A program made the position numbers and the translations under genes. A DNA stretch of 64,000 nt. It comes from Pacificispira sp965223125 (lineage in GTDB: Bacteria; Pseudomonadota; Alphaproteobacteria; UBA8366; Aestuariispiraceae). The stretch is from assembly GCA_965223125.1 (NCBI GenBank), contig OZ244984.1, positions 1,736,001 through 1,800,000 of the forward strand. Direction: 5' to 3'. The notes under the pieces are model-generated. The model worked only from the letters and a program-made list of their open reading frames with translations, had not been told where the DNA came from and searched no databases. The number at the start of each line of letters is the position of its first letter. The stretch's first letter is position 1. This document shows, in pieces, positions 50,106-63,924 of the stretch.

Positions 50106-50632
50106 ACATTTTCGCGACCGTTGAGCGCGAACGGCAGAGCTTTCTGCGGCATGAATTGCACAGCCTTGGTTTGCCCAGCCTGTTCTATGGCTCGCTGCGC
50201 GCGCCGGAAGTATTTGAAGTCGTCGTCGGTCGTCCGATGTCGGAAGCGATGGTGGAATCGGTCATTCTGCCCGACCATGAACTGGCCCGGATCATTGCGG
50301 GGGACGGGCTTCCCGGCATTTTCCCGACCCGGCATGCCTGCGATCTGCACTGCCTGCTGATTGATGGCCTCACCCCCTATGAATCCCTGCGGGTCGCCTG
50401 GTTCGAATGGGATGAATACAAGCTGGACCGTTTCATCCTGAAAGACGGGCGGGAGGCACAGGCCTTCGTTCCCGACCAGGTCGCGATCCGGCGTCTGCAT
50501 GGCATGGTTGATGTTCAGCCCTGGTCCTATGAAGACTGGCGTGCAGGATTTCTTGCCGATGCGACCCTGACCGCCCGGGCCTGGATGGCGGAGATGCCCG
50601 ATCTGTCCGCGAAGCTTGCCGCCGCAGAATAG
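50093..50632 (+). CDS. Gamma-glutamylcyclotransferase / AIG2-like protein within the liu operon
   Basis: A 179-residue protein of the gamma-glutamylcyclotransferase-like fold. The signature LFYGSLRAPEVFEVVVG and the acidic WFEWDEYKLDRFIL are present. Some members cleave gamma-glutamyl amino acids; others belong to ADP-sugar hydrolase groups. It overlaps liuC by 13 bases and has GAGGAG before its ATG. It sits where only carboxylase-pathway genes are expected. Its role here is unknown. Confidence 0.75.
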   Translation: MGGVDIFATVERERQSFLRHELHSLGLPSLFYGSLRAPEVFEVVVGRPMSEAMVESVILPDHELARIIAGDGLPGIFPTRHACDLHCLLIDGLTPYESLRVAWFEWDEYKLDRFILKDGREAQAFVPDQVAIRRLHGMVDVQPWSYEDWRAGFLADATLTARAWMAEMPDLSAKLAAAE

Positions 50633-50657
50633 ATTTCTGACTATGTAGGAACCCATC

Positions 50658-52679
50658 ATGTTCAAGCGCATTCTGATCGCCAACCGGGGGGAAATCGCCT
50701 GCCGTGTCATTGCCACGGCGCGGCGGCTGGGGATTGAGACCGTGGCGGTCTTTTCCGATGCCGATGCCGATGCGCTGCATGTCGCGCTGGCCGATCATGC
50801 CGTGCATCTTGGTCCCGCACCGGCGCGGGAGAGTTATCTGCGCGGTGATCTGATCCTGGCGGCGGCGCAGGCGACGGGCGCGGAAGCCATTCACCCCGGT
50901 TACGGGTTTCTCTCCGAAAACGCCGGTTTCGCTGAAGCCTGTACGGATGCAGGGATCGTCTTCATCGGCCCGCCTGCCAGCGCGATCCGGGCGATGGGCT
51001 CGAAATCCGAGGCCAAGGCGCTGATGGGAAAGGCAGGGGTACCGCTGACGCCGGGCTATCACGGTGCGGACCAGGATCCGGCCCGATTGCAGCGTGAGGC
51101 GGACGGTATCGGTTATCCCGTGCTGATCAAGGCCTCCGCCGGAGGGGGCGGCAAGGGCATGCGGCTGGTGGAGCGCTCCGAGGATTTCGCGGAGGCGCTC
51201 GCCTCCTGCCAACGGGAGGCATCGGCCAGTTTCGGGGATGATACGGTGCTGGTGGAACGCTATGTCACCCGGCCTCGGCATATCGAAATGCAGGTTTTCG
51301 CCGATGGCCATGGCAATGCCGTGCATCTGTTTGAGCGGGATTGCTCGATCCAGCGCCGCCACCAGAAAGTGGTGGAGGAGGCAACCGCCCCCGGTATGCC
51401 GGAAGATCTGCGGGCACGAATGGGCGCGGCGGCAGTCGCGGCGGCCCGTGCGGTCGGCTATCAGGGCGCGGGAACGGTGGAATTCATCGCCGAGACAAGG
51501 CCGGACGGGACACCGGGCGACTTCTTTTTCATGGAAATGAATACCCGGTTGCAGGTCGAACATCCGGTGACGGAAATGGTCACCGGTCAGGATCTCGTCG
51601 AATGGCAATTGCGTGTCGCGGCGGGCGACCCTCTGCCGATGGAACAGGCGGAAATTTTCAGTTTCGGTCATGCGGTAGAGGTCAGGCTCTATGCGGAAGA
51701 CCCAGATGGCGGCTTCCTGCCCTCCATCGGCACGCTCACCCATCTGCGCTTTCCGGAGGAGACGGAGTCGGTCCGGATCGATACCGGCGTGCGTCAGGGC
51801 GATGTGATCTCCCCGCATTACGATCCGATGATCGCCAAGCTGATCGCCCATGGTGATGACCGCGACGAGGCCATCTCTCGCCTGCTGGCCGCCCTGCGCG
51901 GGACGGAGGTGGCGGGGATCGCCACCAACCGGGATTTCCTGATCCGGATTCTCTCGCATCCCGATTTCCGGGCGGGCGCACTCGATACCGGGTTCATCCC
52001 GGCGCGGGAGGCGGTGCTGCTGCCCGGTCGGGGTGCCGCTGACGACGATGCGCTGATCCTGGTCGCGCTCGCGGTCTTGGCTGAAGAGGATGCGCATGTC
52101 CGCGCGAAAGCGGCAGCGGGCGGCGATCCCCATTCGCCTTGGGCATCGGCGACCGGCTGGCGGTTGAATGATGCCGGGCGCATCGATCTGCATTTTCAGG
52201 ACAGTACCGGGCTTCGACGGATTGCGGCATATCATAAGGACGGGGCCTGGCGGATATCCATTGATGAAGGGTCGGTGCGCAGCGCCACCCTGCTGGGATG
52301 CTCGAATGGGCAGCTTACCGCGCGGATAGACGGTGCGCATCTGTCTGCCGGGCTCGCTGTACACGGCGATCGCTGGACCCTGTTTCTCGGCACATCGACC
52401 CGGATCCTGACCTGCATCGACCCACTGGCCTCCGCGACCGGGTCTGACCAGCTGGAGCACGCGCTGACCGCCCCGATGCCGGGCAAGGTGACCGCCGTCT
52501 TCGCTGCAGCGGGCGATTCCGTGCGTGCGGGTCAGTCGCTGATGATCTTGGAGGCGATGAAGATGGAACATACGATCAAGGCCCCGGCGGATGGCGTCAT
52601 CGCGGCGCTGCCCTTCGCGGTTGGTGATCAGGTCCCCGAAAGCGCGGTGCTGGTGACATTCGAGGAGCCGGAGGCATGA
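50658..52679 (+). CDS. liuD: Methylcrotonyl-CoA carboxylase biotin-containing (alpha) subunit
   Basis: A 673-residue biotin carboxylase fused to biotin carrier. ATP-grasp motifs: KRILIANRGEIACRVIATARRLGIETVAVFSDAD at the start, KASAGGGGKGMRLVE, and EMNTRLQVEHPVTEM. The carrier domain ends with LEAMKMEHTIKAP, biotin on Lys635. A BT-type middle domain is present. With LiuB it carboxylates 3-methylcrotonyl-CoA using bicarbonate and ATP. It overlaps liuE by 4 bases. Confidence 0.95.
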   Translation: MFKRILIANRGEIACRVIATARRLGIETVAVFSDADADALHVALADHAVHLGPAPARESYLRGDLILAAAQATGAEAIHPGYGFLSENAGFAEACTDAGIVFIGPPASAIRAMGSKSEAKALMGKAGVPLTPGYHGADQDPARLQREADGIGYPVLIKASAGGGGKGMRLVERSEDFAEALASCQREASASFGDDTVLVERYVTRPRHIEMQVFADGHGNAVHLFERDCSIQRRHQKVVEEATAPGMPEDLRARMGAAAVAAARAVGYQGAGTVEFIAETRPDGTPGDFFFMEMNTRLQVEHPVTEMVTGQDLVEWQLRVAAGDPLPMEQAEIFSFGHAVEVRLYAEDPDGGFLPSIGTLTHLRFPEETESVRIDTGVRQGDVISPHYDPMIAKLIAHGDDRDEAISRLLAALRGTEVAGIATNRDFLIRILSHPDFRAGALDTGFIPAREAVLLPGRGAADDDALILVALAVLAEEDAHVRAKAAAGGDPHSPWASATGWRLNDAGRIDLHFQDSTGLRRIAAYHKDGAWRISIDEGSVRSATLLGCSNGQLTARIDGAHLSAGLAVHGDRWTLFLGTSTRILTCIDPLASATGSDQLEHALTAPMPGKVTAVFAAAGDSVRAGQSLMILEAMKMEHTIKAPADGVIAALPFAVGDQVPESAVLVTFEEPEA

Positions 52680-53590
52680 TGGCCCCGGTGGATGCCACAG
52701 GGGTGCGTCTGGTTGAGGTCGGTCCCCGCGACGGGTTGCAGAACGAATCCGCGCCGGTCACGACAGAGGACAAGATCCGCCTGATCGGGCTGCTCGGTGA
52801 GGCCGGGCTGAAAGTGATTGAGGCGGGCAGTTTCGTATCCCCGAAATGGGTGCCGAAAATGGCCGATTCCGGGGAGGTGTTCGACCGGATCGAAAAGCGT
52901 CCCGGTGTCTCCTATCCGGTCCTGACCCCGAATATGAAGGGCCTGGAGGCGGCACTCCGCCATGGCGCTCGGGAGGTGGCGGTTTTCGGTGCAGCATCGG
53001 AAAGCTTCTCCCATCGTAACATCAACTGCTCGATTGATGAATCGCTCGACCGGTTCGAGGAGGTCTGCGTCGCTGCGCTGGCGGACGGGCTTCGGGTGCG
53101 GGGTTATATCTCCTGCGTGTTGGGCTGCCCCTATGAGGGGCGGATCGCGCCTGAGGCTGTCGCGCGCGTTGCCGACCGGCTCCATCGCATGGGCTGTTAT
53201 GAGGTCTCGCTGGGCGATACGATTGGCACCGGTACACCGGTGGAAACCCGCGCCCTGATCGACGCCGTCGCCGGATTTGTGCCAATGGACAGGATCGCCG
53301 GCCATTTCCATGATACCTATGGTCAGGCGCTGGCGAATATCTGGGCCGCGCTGGACGTGGGTGTCCGCGTCTTCGACAGTTCCATCGGCGGGCTGGGCGG
53401 CTGTCCCTATGCGAAGGGCGCGACCGGGAATGTCGCGACGGAGGATGTCGTCTACAGCCTGCAGCAGAGCGGGATCGAGACCGGTATCGACCGGGAGCGT
53501 CTGCTGGATGCGGTCGCCTTTGCCGGCCGGATGGTCGGTCGTGACGTGACTTCGCGCACCGGACGCGCGCTTCTCGCAAAGCGGGGATGA
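52676..53590 (+). CDS. liuE: Hydroxymethylglutaryl-CoA lyase
   Basis: A 304-residue TIM-barrel lyase that cleaves HMG-CoA into acetoacetate and acetyl-CoA, the last step of leucine breakdown. Motifs: VEVGPRDGLQNE at the N-terminus, the metal site GHFHDTYGQALAN, and the active-site GLGGCPYAKGATGNVATED, whose Cys is catalytic. It begins ATGATG in overlap with liuD and overlaps the following DUF1489 gene (ATGA). Confidence 0.95.
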   Translation: MMAPVDATGVRLVEVGPRDGLQNESAPVTTEDKIRLIGLLGEAGLKVIEAGSFVSPKWVPKMADSGEVFDRIEKRPGVSYPVLTPNMKGLEAALRHGAREVAVFGAASESFSHRNINCSIDESLDRFEEVCVAALADGLRVRGYISCVLGCPYEGRIAPEAVARVADRLHRMGCYEVSLGDTIGTGTPVETRALIDAVAGFVPMDRIAGHFHDTYGQALANIWAALDVGVRVFDSSIGGLGGCPYAKGATGNVATEDVVYSLQQSGIETGIDRERLLDAVAFAGRMVGRDVTSRTGRALLAKRG

Positions 53591-54072
53591 CCGGCATGCT
53601 GCATATCCGCAAGCTCTGCGTCGGCGCGGAGAGCATCGAGGATCTTCAGACATGGCAGGCGCAGAGACTGGCGAAGACTGGCGGCGTCATCTGGCATCGC
53701 ACCCGCACCTGGCCCAGACGTCACGCCGAGATTCTTGGTGGTGACGGTGGCGGCGAAGAGAATGACGGGTGCAATGACGGGGACAATGAGGGGGGCGGAT
53801 CGCTCTACTGGATCATCAAGGGCGCGATGGCCTGTCGCCAGAGGATCATCGGATTCGAGGCCGAGAGTCATGAGGATCCGGATGAACGACCCTATTGCCG
53901 TATCCTGCTTGATCCGGTGATTGTCCCGACTGATCCCTGGCCGCATCGACCGTTCCAGGGATGGCGCTATCTGAAACCCGCAGAAGCCCCACCGGACCTT
54001 GTGGAAAGAGCCGATGATGATGCGCTGCCGACTGCCCTGACGGCAGAACTGCGGGCGCTCGGCGTCTGGTGA
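53587..54072 (+). CDS. DUF1489-family protein with low-complexity acidic insert
   Basis: A 161-residue protein of the alphaproteobacterial DUF1489 family (LHIRKLCVGAESIEDLQTWQ near the start, SLYWIIKGAMACRQRI in the middle). Residues about 51-71 are a Gly/Asp/Glu/Asn-rich stretch that interrupts the conserved core just before the SLYW segment. I think this is a lineage-specific insert, not in most members. It is translationally coupled to liuE, but its function is unknown. Confidence 0.75.
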   Translation: MTGMLHIRKLCVGAESIEDLQTWQAQRLAKTGGVIWHRTRTWPRRHAEILGGDGGGEENDGCNDGDNEGGGSLYWIIKGAMACRQRIIGFEAESHEDPDERPYCRILLDPVIVPTDPWPHRPFQGWRYLKPAEAPPDLVERADDDALPTALTAELRALGVW

Positions 54073-54133
54073 ACGGGAAAATCCGGCTTCTCCGCGGCTT
54101 TGAAAAAAATGACTTCATTTCGTAATTTTTCAC

Positions 54134-54162
54134 TTGCACGGTCCGATGCCGGGGCCTATACC
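54134..54162 (+). promoter_or_regulatory. Putative rRNA operon promoter
   Basis: TTGCAC (54134-54139), 17-base spacer, TATACC (54157-54162), preceded by an AT-rich tract at 54103-54130 that could be an UP element. It is the best promoter candidate in front of the 16S gene, about 460 bases upstream. Confidence 0.55.
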
Positions 54163-54626
54163 CCACCCGTCAGCGAGACACCGGGGTCACCCCGGCAGAC
54201 GGACTGGCCCGGCGCCTCAGCCAGTGGATTTAGGTTGAAGCGTAGCAGATCAAGGATTAAGCTGAAGTCTTGCGCGGACCCGAATCAGGGTCGGCGGGGG
54301 AAGCTTCGGCCTCTTTTTTGGCCCTGCACCGGAAAAAGTAGCCTTTTGAGTATTGGTTTCGTTATTTGACATTGTGAGGAATGGAAGGGATACGCGGTTG
54401 GCGGTGGCTGATTTTGCTGCTGTTGATTTTGCGTATCTTGATGATGAGTCAAGTTACGTTTGGCCATTGTTCTGGGTTATGGGCCTTTAGGGGTTTATGA
54501 TTTGGGATGGTGGTGAGAATGGATCAACGTTGACCTTTGAGATTGGGTTTGGGGTGCCTGGATTTAGGTCTGGGCGCGTCGTCGTGCTGTTTTAGGTTTG
54601 GGATTTATCCTGGATCTGGACGGTAT
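54163..54626. other. rRNA operon leader
   Basis: About 460 bases between the promoter candidate and the 16S 5' end. I see no gene. T-rich tracts and G-rich runs are present, but I could not place a clear boxA. Confidence 0.5.
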
Positions 54627-56137
<1,511 letters not shown>

Positions 56138-56427
56138 TGCTGCGGCAGGGAAACTTGTTTCTCTCTGCGGTATCCACTAGACAGGCGGTTCTTGAGTGGG
56201 ATTTATATCCATGGATCTTCCATGGAAGACATTCTGCAGGGGATCGCCAAAAAAAGACATGACAGGATCATGTCATATGGACCCGTCCAGATCGGGTTCT
56301 GGTACCTCATCGTCGATTTTGAGGGTTAGCGGCCGATTGAGCTGCTGCCAACCTCGTATCCCTTCCGCCAAATGAAACTGATCAGGAGGATTGGTTCTGT
56401 GCAGGATCTGCGCGGGATCTGTCTTCC

Positions 56428-56503
56428 GGGGCCGTAGCTCAGCTGGGAGAGCACCTGCTTTGCAAGCAGGGGGTCGTCGGTTCGATCCCGTCCGGCTCCA
56501 CCA
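56428..56503 (+). tRNA. tRNA-Ala (UGC)
   Basis: Acceptor GGGGCCG pairs with CGGCTCC; anticodon stem-loop CCTGC-TTTGCAA-GCAGG gives anticodon TGC; T-loop GGTTCGATCC; encoded CCA. First of two spacer tRNAs. The usual order would put Ile first. Confidence 0.95.
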
Positions 56504-56607
56504 AATGATTGGAGTCGGTATTCAAGGTCCCGGTCCCCGGGTCTTGGGGGGTTGAGTGGGCTGGCTCATTCAGCGCTGTCTGAGTTGGGTTGGGTCCTTC
56601 GGTTGGA

Positions 56608-56684
<77 letters not shown>

Positions 56685-57219
56685 TATCTCTTCTGTCTCT
56701 TCCCGTTGCCATTGGGCGATGGGACGCGTGGAGGGGTTGGCAATCGGGTTGATCGGTGTGAGGCATTTGGCGTGAAGCGGCAGCGTTCGGGCGTGTCGCG
56801 GATATGGGACTTGTGTCCTGTGGTCTGCGGTGCTGTCTGGAAGTGGGTTATTTGACATGGTGAAAAGGGTGTTTTGAAGCTAGAAGCAGGAATGCATCTG
56901 TGCGGCTTCGGATCTGTTCTGCCTTCGGGTGGGGCGATGCGGAGTGTTTATGCAGATGTAAGTTCAGCTTCTGGGTTTTGCGTTTGAGACATGCTGTGAC
57001 TTGTTCGTTGAGGATGAGATCGGCGTTGTTCTCTCGCAAGACGTCTTGGAGAATGTTGTTACCCTGGCTCCCGATTATGGGATTGTAAGGTGTGGCACGA
57101 CAGGGCGCTCAAGGATCTGTTCTGAAATCCGTCTTGTTCCGCAAGGGATGGGGTTGGTTGAGGGGTGGTGATGGGGTGTGTCTGTCGGGTTGCGGCTTTT
57201 ATCCTCATGCGGGGGTTGG
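56685..57219. other. Internal transcribed spacer, tRNA-Ile to 23S
   Basis: About 535 bases with no gene. Open frames here are shadows. T-rich tracts and short repeats may hold processing stems for the 23S precursor, but I could not pair them by eye. Confidence 0.6.
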
Positions 57220-59982
<2,763 letters not shown>

Positions 59983-60250
59983 CTCCCTTCGCATGACGGT
60001 AAACGCCGCCAATGCGTCCAAAGAGGATCAAGCCACAGGTGACAACACCAATATCAAGACTACAATCGCGAGAGATCCGCCGATCACACTCCAAACGAAA
60101 GTCCCGTCCCAAAGATAGGACCCAACACTGGACAGTGATCAGCATCCTCAAATCAACAAAACCAAATGCTTCAAAACACCCTTCAATCCTGACCGGATGA
60201 ACCAGACCCCCAAAAGGCTCGGCTCACCCGGACAGGACGTCCTCATCGAT

Positions 60251-60370
60251 GACCTGGTGGTCATAGCAGAAGGCCCAACACCCGATCCCATCCCGAACTC
60301 GGCCGTGAAACCTTCCAGCGCCAATGGTACTTCAGCTCAAGCTGCGGGAGAGTAGGTCGCCGCCAGGTCT
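60251..60370 (+). rRNA. rrf: 5S ribosomal RNA
   Basis: About 120 bases; terminal stem GACCTGG (60251-60257) pairs with CCAGGTC (60363-60369). The inner region CCCGATCCCATCCCGAACTCGG and GGGAGAGTAGGTCGCCGCC are diagnostic. A 268-base spacer separates it from 23S; nothing else is seen there. Confidence 0.94.
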
Positions 60371-60422
60371 TCCATGAGGACAAATCACCATGAAACAACC
60401 CACCCAACAAACCACACCCTCA

Positions 60423-60499
<77 letters not shown>

Positions 60500-60515
60500 A
60501 TCAAATCATACACTT

Positions 60516-60539
60516 AGCCCCGCTCCACACAGCGGGGCT
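60516..60539 (+). terminator. Terminator-like hairpin after the rRNA operon
   Basis: AGCCCCGCT (60516-60524) and AGCGGGGCT (60531-60539) form a perfect 9-base stem with a 6-base loop, 16 bases after tRNA-fMet. Only a short, mixed T-rich tail follows. Confidence 0.75.
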
Positions 60540-60995
60540 TCCGCTTTAGGAAGCATATAGGAAGCACGCGGGGGCATGAACATTTGCACGAATGCAGCCG
60601 AACCACCTCAGGCCGGGCGTTCAGTGTACCCTCCGTAAGTAGAAGTCTGAAACGGTAGCCGGGGCCAAACAGATAGATAACGCAAGCCTCATATGACCAT
60701 AAAGTATTTTTCAGTAAAAATTTTTTACATTTATAAATAATTAAGGAATAAATAATACGTTTGGCTCGTTAGGAGTTTTATGGAGTTGCAATTTTAGAAG
60801 CAATAATCCTTAAGATTTTACGAGAATATGTTACCAACTGTTCCCAAGAGGTTCAGTGCTTCAGCATCCTGACTCCTCAAGAATTAAATATTGATGTAGT
60901 AGGCATGCACGGCTTACTGTTTGAAAGGAACAATTTTAGCGGATGTGAGATCCCTGTGTTCCAACTATAATACATCAATTAACGAGCAATCAGGT
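60540..60995. other. AT-rich intergenic region after the rRNA operon
   Basis: About 450 bases of clearly lower GC than the rest of the window, with A/T runs at 60700-60790. I see no gene, tRNA or clear promoter pair. Its base composition change begins right after the fMet terminator and suggests foreign DNA joined here. Confidence 0.5.
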
Positions 60996-63461
60996 ATGAA
61001 AAAGTTTAACCGCATCGTGCTTGGCGTCCTCCCAATGATGTTTTTGGGTCTTACTGCATTAAACTACTATATTTTTTCCACACTCAAGGACCAGATTATA
61101 ACTAAAGAATTGGTTCAATTGAATGCAAGGAACCAAAATGTTGCCAAATTGACCATGGAGCGCCTTCGGACCGCACAGCTTCTATTGGAAAACTCGGCCA
61201 GGGTGCTGACACAGGCTGGAATTACACCGCAGACCGCGCACGAGACTCTTAAGACGGCGATCGACGCAGTACCTTTGGTTCGTGTAATTGGAATGTTTGA
61301 TACCGATGGGTTCGTTCGATATTCGTCACGCTCAGTCGAACCGCCGAAGGTAAATCTAAAGGATCGAGATTATGTTTCCCACTGGCTTTCTGGTGGAAGT
61401 GGAGAATGGTTTCTTTCGGGTCCTGTGAACAATGCTGTCGACGGACTATGGCAGATTTCCCTGTCCAAACCGGTTTTTCTAAATAGCAAACTCTGGGGCG
61501 TTCTGGCAGCCGTCATCAACGTAGATCACCTGGGAATATCAGGATATGTGAGCCCAGACGCGACCGAATATCTGACTTTATTGGATGAGAACTTCATTCT
61601 AATCGATAGGTTTCCCTCCCGACCAGAGGATGTCGGACGCAGCCTTGAAAATGCGGAGCTATTCAAAGCCCTTGCCGCGTCACCAAGCGGAACCGTTGAA
61701 GGTACATTTATCAATATATTTACTGGTGAGAGTCGTATTGCCGCCGCGCACAGGTTCTTTAATAACGATCTCGTCATCTCATCATCCCGTCCGTTAACTT
61801 CGGTTCTGAACAATTGGCGGAAACTGGCGGCTGTCAGTGCCGGAATGTCGGTTCTCCTCGTCATATTAATGGTTGTTGTGGCCGCTGCGTTCCTGCGAGA
61901 CGCGCGGCTTCGCCGCGACCATAGCCTACACCTTGAAGATATAAACTGTGCTCTGGAAAGCAGAACGCAGGAGGCGGAACGGCTGGCTCGAGTCAAATCA
62001 GACTTTCTGGCGACCATGAGCCATGAAATCCGGACCCCTCTCACGGCGATAATGGGGATGCACGATCTCTGCCGTCACGAGGAAAATGTGGAGATCATCC
62101 AAAAAAATCTGCGCGTCGCAAACGGTGCTAGCAAAGTACTTCTCGAGATCATCAATGACATTCTTGACTCCGAACGACTGGAATCTGGTCGTCTCACACT
62201 TGAGGCGATCCCATTTGAGCTTGGCACCTTGATCGAGCAAGCGACTGCCACCGTCCAAGCTCAGGCCGCCGAAAAAGGCCTGAAGATAGAGGTCGAGCTT
62301 CCCGAGGACCCATCGCTTCACTTTGTTGGCGACCCAATGCGATTATGTCAGGTCCTGATCAATCTTCTTGGAAATGCAGTTAAATTCACGACTGAAGGAG
62401 AGATTAGATTCACGACACATGTTAGTTTGTCGCACAAAGGCATGCGCACCTTGAGCTTCAATGTTACCGATACCGGCCCTGGAATAGCTGCTGATAAGAT
62501 CAATCTGTTGTTCCAGCCGTTCGAACAGCTCACGTCGTCGCGGGCTCGACGTTCGGGTGGCTCCGGTCTCGGCCTTTCCATCTCCAAGCGCCTGATCGAA
62601 GCAATGAACGGGCACATTGGCGTAGAGTCGATAGAGGGCAAGGGCAGCAGGTTCTGGTTTGATGTCGAGTTGGCTGAGCATACCGTGGTCTCTACGGCAG
62701 GTTTGCCGAGCAAGCCGGAGGATCCGGCAGGTAAGCCGGCAGATATCCTCCTTGTCGATGACAATGAGATAAATCGCGACCTGATCAGTAGGATGCTCAA
62801 TGCGTCCCGACATTCTGTTGTGGCCGTCGACAGCGGGCAGGCGGCCATCGAGCAGATCAGCAAGCAACGGTTCGATGTGATACTCCTCGACATCCAGATG
62901 CCGGTAATGGACGGGGTAGAGACCATTCGCGAGCTGCATAGACGTGATCTTGTGCAACACACCAGCGTGATCGCCCTCACAGCCAATGCGATGCCCGAGC
63001 AGGTTGAAGAGTATGTTCGGGAAGGGTTCAACGATTGTGTTGCGAAGCCGATCGTATGGCTGGATCTCTTCAAAAAGATTGAGAAGGCGCGCGCGCAGTT
63101 CGAGACACAACGAACTGAGAGCAGATCAATGATCATCGACTGGCCCTCGTTGGTCCCCATTGCCGAGGCTCTGGGCGAGGACGCCCTGTTAAAAATGCAG
63201 CGTGACACGATCAAATACGCGCTCACCGAGGCTGAAAAGATAAATGAACAACTTTCTGACACGGACTTATCCGCGATTGCGCATGCATTGCGAGGCTTGC
63301 TTGGAAACTGTGGATTTGTAGCTGCAGCCGCTGTTCTCGTGAGACATGGAGCTGATACAGGCCGGTCGGAGCGAGGGCCTCTGAAAGCTGAACTTACAGA
63401 TGAGCTGTATGCGGCAGAAGCTGAAATCGACTTCCATTTTCGGGCAAATCCGACATCCTAA
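60996..63461 (+). CDS. Hybrid sensor histidine kinase with receiver and HPt domains
   Basis: An 821-residue membrane sensor. Order: first membrane segment (about 8-27), a periplasmic sensor region (about 28-280), second membrane segment (about 290-315), HisKA with His343 (FLATMSHEIRTPL), ATPase with NLLGNAVKFT, DTGPGIAAD and GGSGLGLSISKRL, a receiver with Asp632 (LLDIQMPVMDG) and Lys in CVAKPI, then an HPt-like helix bundle with His763 (IAHALRGLLGN). It can pass phosphate to a separate response regulator. ATG 60996 is preferred to TTG 60921. No cognate regulator is adjacent. It sits in an AT-richer region. Confidence 0.88.
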   Translation: MKKFNRIVLGVLPMMFLGLTALNYYIFSTLKDQIITKELVQLNARNQNVAKLTMERLRTAQLLLENSARVLTQAGITPQTAHETLKTAIDAVPLVRVIGMFDTDGFVRYSSRSVEPPKVNLKDRDYVSHWLSGGSGEWFLSGPVNNAVDGLWQISLSKPVFLNSKLWGVLAAVINVDHLGISGYVSPDATEYLTLLDENFILIDRFPSRPEDVGRSLENAELFKALAASPSGTVEGTFINIFTGESRIAAAHRFFNNDLVISSSRPLTSVLNNWRKLAAVSAGMSVLLVILMVVVAAAFLRDARLRRDHSLHLEDINCALESRTQEAERLARVKSDFLATMSHEIRTPLTAIMGMHDLCRHEENVEIIQKNLRVANGASKVLLEIINDILDSERLESGRLTLEAIPFELGTLIEQATATVQAQAAEKGLKIEVELPEDPSLHFVGDPMRLCQVLINLLGNAVKFTTEGEIRFTTHVSLSHKGMRTLSFNVTDTGPGIAADKINLLFQPFEQLTSSRARRSGGSGLGLSISKRLIEAMNGHIGVESIEGKGSRFWFDVELAEHTVVSTAGLPSKPEDPAGKPADILLVDDNEINRDLISRMLNASRHSVVAVDSGQAAIEQISKQRFDVILLDIQMPVMDGVETIRELHRRDLVQHTSVIALTANAMPEQVEEYVREGFNDCVAKPIVWLDLFKKIEKARAQFETQRTESRSMIIDWPSLVPIAEALGEDALLKMQRDTIKYALTEAEKINEQLSDTDLSAIAHALRGLLGNCGFVAAAAVLVRHGADTGRSERGPLKAELTDELYAAEAEIDFHFRANPTS

Positions 63462-63626
63462 CGACAGGTTCTCGCCAAGATCACAAAGGGTCTCCCTGAC
63501 CTCACCTCGACACGATAGACCCCAAGATTGGTTTCATTCGGATCGATTAACCCGCTCTCCTGCGTATGCGATGCCACGGCCGCTGCATGTCGGTTAGATG
63601 GGTGCCAGGGAGCTTTCCCATATCTC

Positions 63627-63731
63627 TTAATGGGTATGGTGCAGGCCCGCGACGTCTGAGCGTTCAATCTCGGCCACCTTCATCTTGCCAAGGCGCAGCT
63701 TAATGAAGAGATCAATATTCCGTCGGTACGC
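63627..63731 (-). pseudogene. Tyrosine integrase fragment (decayed)
   Basis: On the minus strand, AYRRNIDLFIKLRLGKMKVA followed by EIERSDVAGLHHTH and a stop resembles the N-terminal core-binding domain of phage-type integrases. About 35 residues remain. It runs together with the IS3 fragment upstream in a different frame. No catalytic domain is present. Confidence 0.65.
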
Positions 63732-63924
63732 TGGCGCGCTTGCCGGTGTCGCTCTCGGTCTTCTCCACCCACTCATGCAGGGTCTGCGGTATACAGCCGA
63801 TCTTCTCCGATATCGAAACAATGGATGCCCAGCGAGATGCGTGCTTGTCCTCGTGATCCAGCACCGCACGTACCGCTCACGCCCGCACCTCTGGTAAAAA
63901 CTTGCTCGTTGTCTTGCTCTTGAT
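63712..63924 (-). pseudogene. IS3-family transposase OrfA remnant
   Basis: On the minus strand the frame reads SKTTSKFLPEVRA, a TGA stop, then AVRAVLDHEDKHASRWASIV and ISEKIGCIPQTLHEWVEKTE, the helix-turn-helix of an IS3-type OrfA. The initiator is ATC where homologues have ATG, and the TGA interrupts it, so it is dead. It is cut after about 70 codons, where the integrase fragment begins. No inverted ends or OrfB are seen within the window. Confidence 0.78.

Noticed and set aside
50433..52571. Minus-strand open frame of 712 codons across liuD
   Set aside because: Shadow of the biotin carboxylase; no recognisable domain.
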